A DNA stretch of 64,000 nt from Paenibacillus sp. J23TS9. Its GTDB lineage: Bacteria; Bacillota; Bacilli; Paenibacillales; Paenibacillaceae. The notes beneath the pieces were generated by a model. The model had not been told where the DNA came from and did no database searches. It saw nothing but the letters and a program-made list of their open reading frames with translations. Below are positions 63,384 to 64,000 of this stretch, piece after piece. The stretch's first letter is position 1. Each line of letters starts with the position of its first letter. Location: NCBI RefSeq assembly GCF_018403225.1, contig NZ_BOSG01000005.1, positions 124,001 to 188,000 on the forward strand, read 5' to 3'. Both the position numbers and the translations under genes were made by a program.

Positions 63384-64000
63384 TTACTCATATACTTTGA
63401 TTTCATTGTAGAATGTATCCCGTTCAACCGGAATTCGTCCTGCGCCTTTGACAAGCCAGATCAGCTCATCACGTGTCAAACCTTCTGGTGTAAGGGCTCC
63501 AGCCGCGTGACTGATACGTTCCTTAAGAATCGTGCCGTGAACATCGGAAGCACCGAAGGAGAGGGAGACCTGGGTCAGCTGGGCACCGATGTTGATAAAG
63601 TACGCTTTGATGTGATCGAAATTATCAAGCATCAGACGGCTGATGGCAATGGTCTTCAAATCCTCGTATGCAGAGTTTCGGCGCATAATGCCCGCATTCT
63701 TGTTTCTTGGCTGCATGGAGAGTGGAATGAATACCAGGAAGCCGTTTGTTTCATCCTGAAGATCACGGATCTGCATCATATGGCGGATACGATCCTCATG
63801 CGATTCAATAGAGCCGTACAGCATGGTTGTATGAGTCTTCATGCCAAGCTTGTGAGCTGTTCTGTGAACGTCGAGATACTGCTCCACGTTCGCTTTGTCC
63901 ACCTTCATTTTCTGGCGGTATTGGTCGGACAGAATCTCCGCACCACCACCAGTCAGCGACTTCAGACCTGCTTTTTGCAGCTCTTTAAGCACTTCCTCAG
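63384..64000 (-). CDS. mqnE: Aminofutalosine synthase MqnE, C-terminal part, truncated by window edge
   Basis: About 205 residues are visible; the frame stays open to the window edge, so the start lies beyond base 64000 and the GTG at 63992 is internal. SLTGGGAEILSDQYRQKM, THTTMLYGSIESHEDRI and QDETNGFLVFIPLSMQPRN match the radical-SAM MqnE/MqnC group; FIPLS..PRN favours MqnE. It joins a SAM-derived adenosyl radical to chorismate-derived 3-carboxyvinyloxybenzoate. The radical-SAM cysteines are outside the window. Confidence 0.85.
   Translation of the reverse strand, partial: EEVLKELQKAGLKSLTGGGAEILSDQYRQKMKVDKANVEQYLDVHRTAHKLGMKTHTTMLYGSIESHEDRIRHMMQIRDLQDETNGFLVFIPLSMQPRNKNAGIMRRNSAYEDLKTIAISRLMLDNFDHIKAYFINIGAQLTQVSLSFGASDVHGTILKERISHAAGALTPEGLTRDELIWLVKGAGRIPVERDTFYNEIKVYE

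Overview
This window looks like a chromosomal segment of a Paenibacillus-like Gram-positive bacterium (Bacillota). The grounds are the gene families and their order: a lipoprotein/LplB-type/MalG-type sugar importer next to a YesM-type sensor kinase and an AraC-tailed response regulator, Bacillus-style yrh formate genes, yutI-yuzB-yutJ-like genes, a DUF2515 protein, a SAM-I (S-box) riboswitch, strong AGGAGG ribosome sites, frequent TTG/GTG starts and many classic intrinsic terminators. No tRNA, rRNA, CRISPR array, prophage or insertion sequence was seen. Both ends cut through genes.

Layout. 1-6.3 kb: end of a glycosidase-like gene, an SDR, a glutathione peroxidase, then a LacI-type repressor followed by a cellobiose phosphorylase, with the same near-palindromic operator in front of each. 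6.4-14.8 kb: a carbohydrate uptake locus (binding lipoprotein, two permeases, no ATPase), its two-component system and a Gfo/Idh/MocA oxidoreductase. 15-18.2 kb: a large multi-PAS hybrid kinase. 18.4-26.5 kb: a formate/molybdopterin island, with formate dehydrogenase and DUF1641 on the minus strand, and DUF2294, FdhD, MoaA and a formate/nitrite channel on the plus strand, plus a LysR regulator. Both arms have long non-coding leaders, and the dehydrogenase leader contains a terminator hairpin. 26.6-31.3 kb: XRE regulator, YeiH-type exporter, an acidic protein, small membrane proteins and a sporulation-type kinase. 31.6-42.8 kb: beta-mannosidase, Eis-like acetyltransferase, cation/proton antiporter, TauE/DUF1634 exporter pair, Lrp regulator, EcsC, Fsr-type MFS, AIM24 and a coiled-coil membrane protein.

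43-50 kb: a small ORF, a gene behind a consensus LexA (SOS) box encoding what looks like the tail of a vWA protein without the vWA domain, a WYL-domain regulator, and two tandem paralogous class B penicillin-binding proteins. 50-56.4 kb: HAD phosphatase, DUF456, MurJ/SpoVB-like flippase, DUF2515, thioredoxin-like protein and heme A synthase (ctaA). 56.7-60.5 kb: a HEPN-like protein, then the SAM-riboswitch-controlled metNIQ methionine importer. 60.6-64 kb: an SDR lacking the usual catalytic serine, NifU-like protein, YuzB-like protein, type II NADH dehydrogenase-like protein, and the end of mqnE (futalosine menaquinone pathway).

Most content is ordinary housekeeping and carbohydrate metabolism. 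The parts most worth a second look are the two formate leaders, the LexA-boxed gene beside the WYL regulator, the duplicated PBP genes, and several unassigned operators in intergenic regions. All functional calls come from reading motifs by eye; no database search was run.
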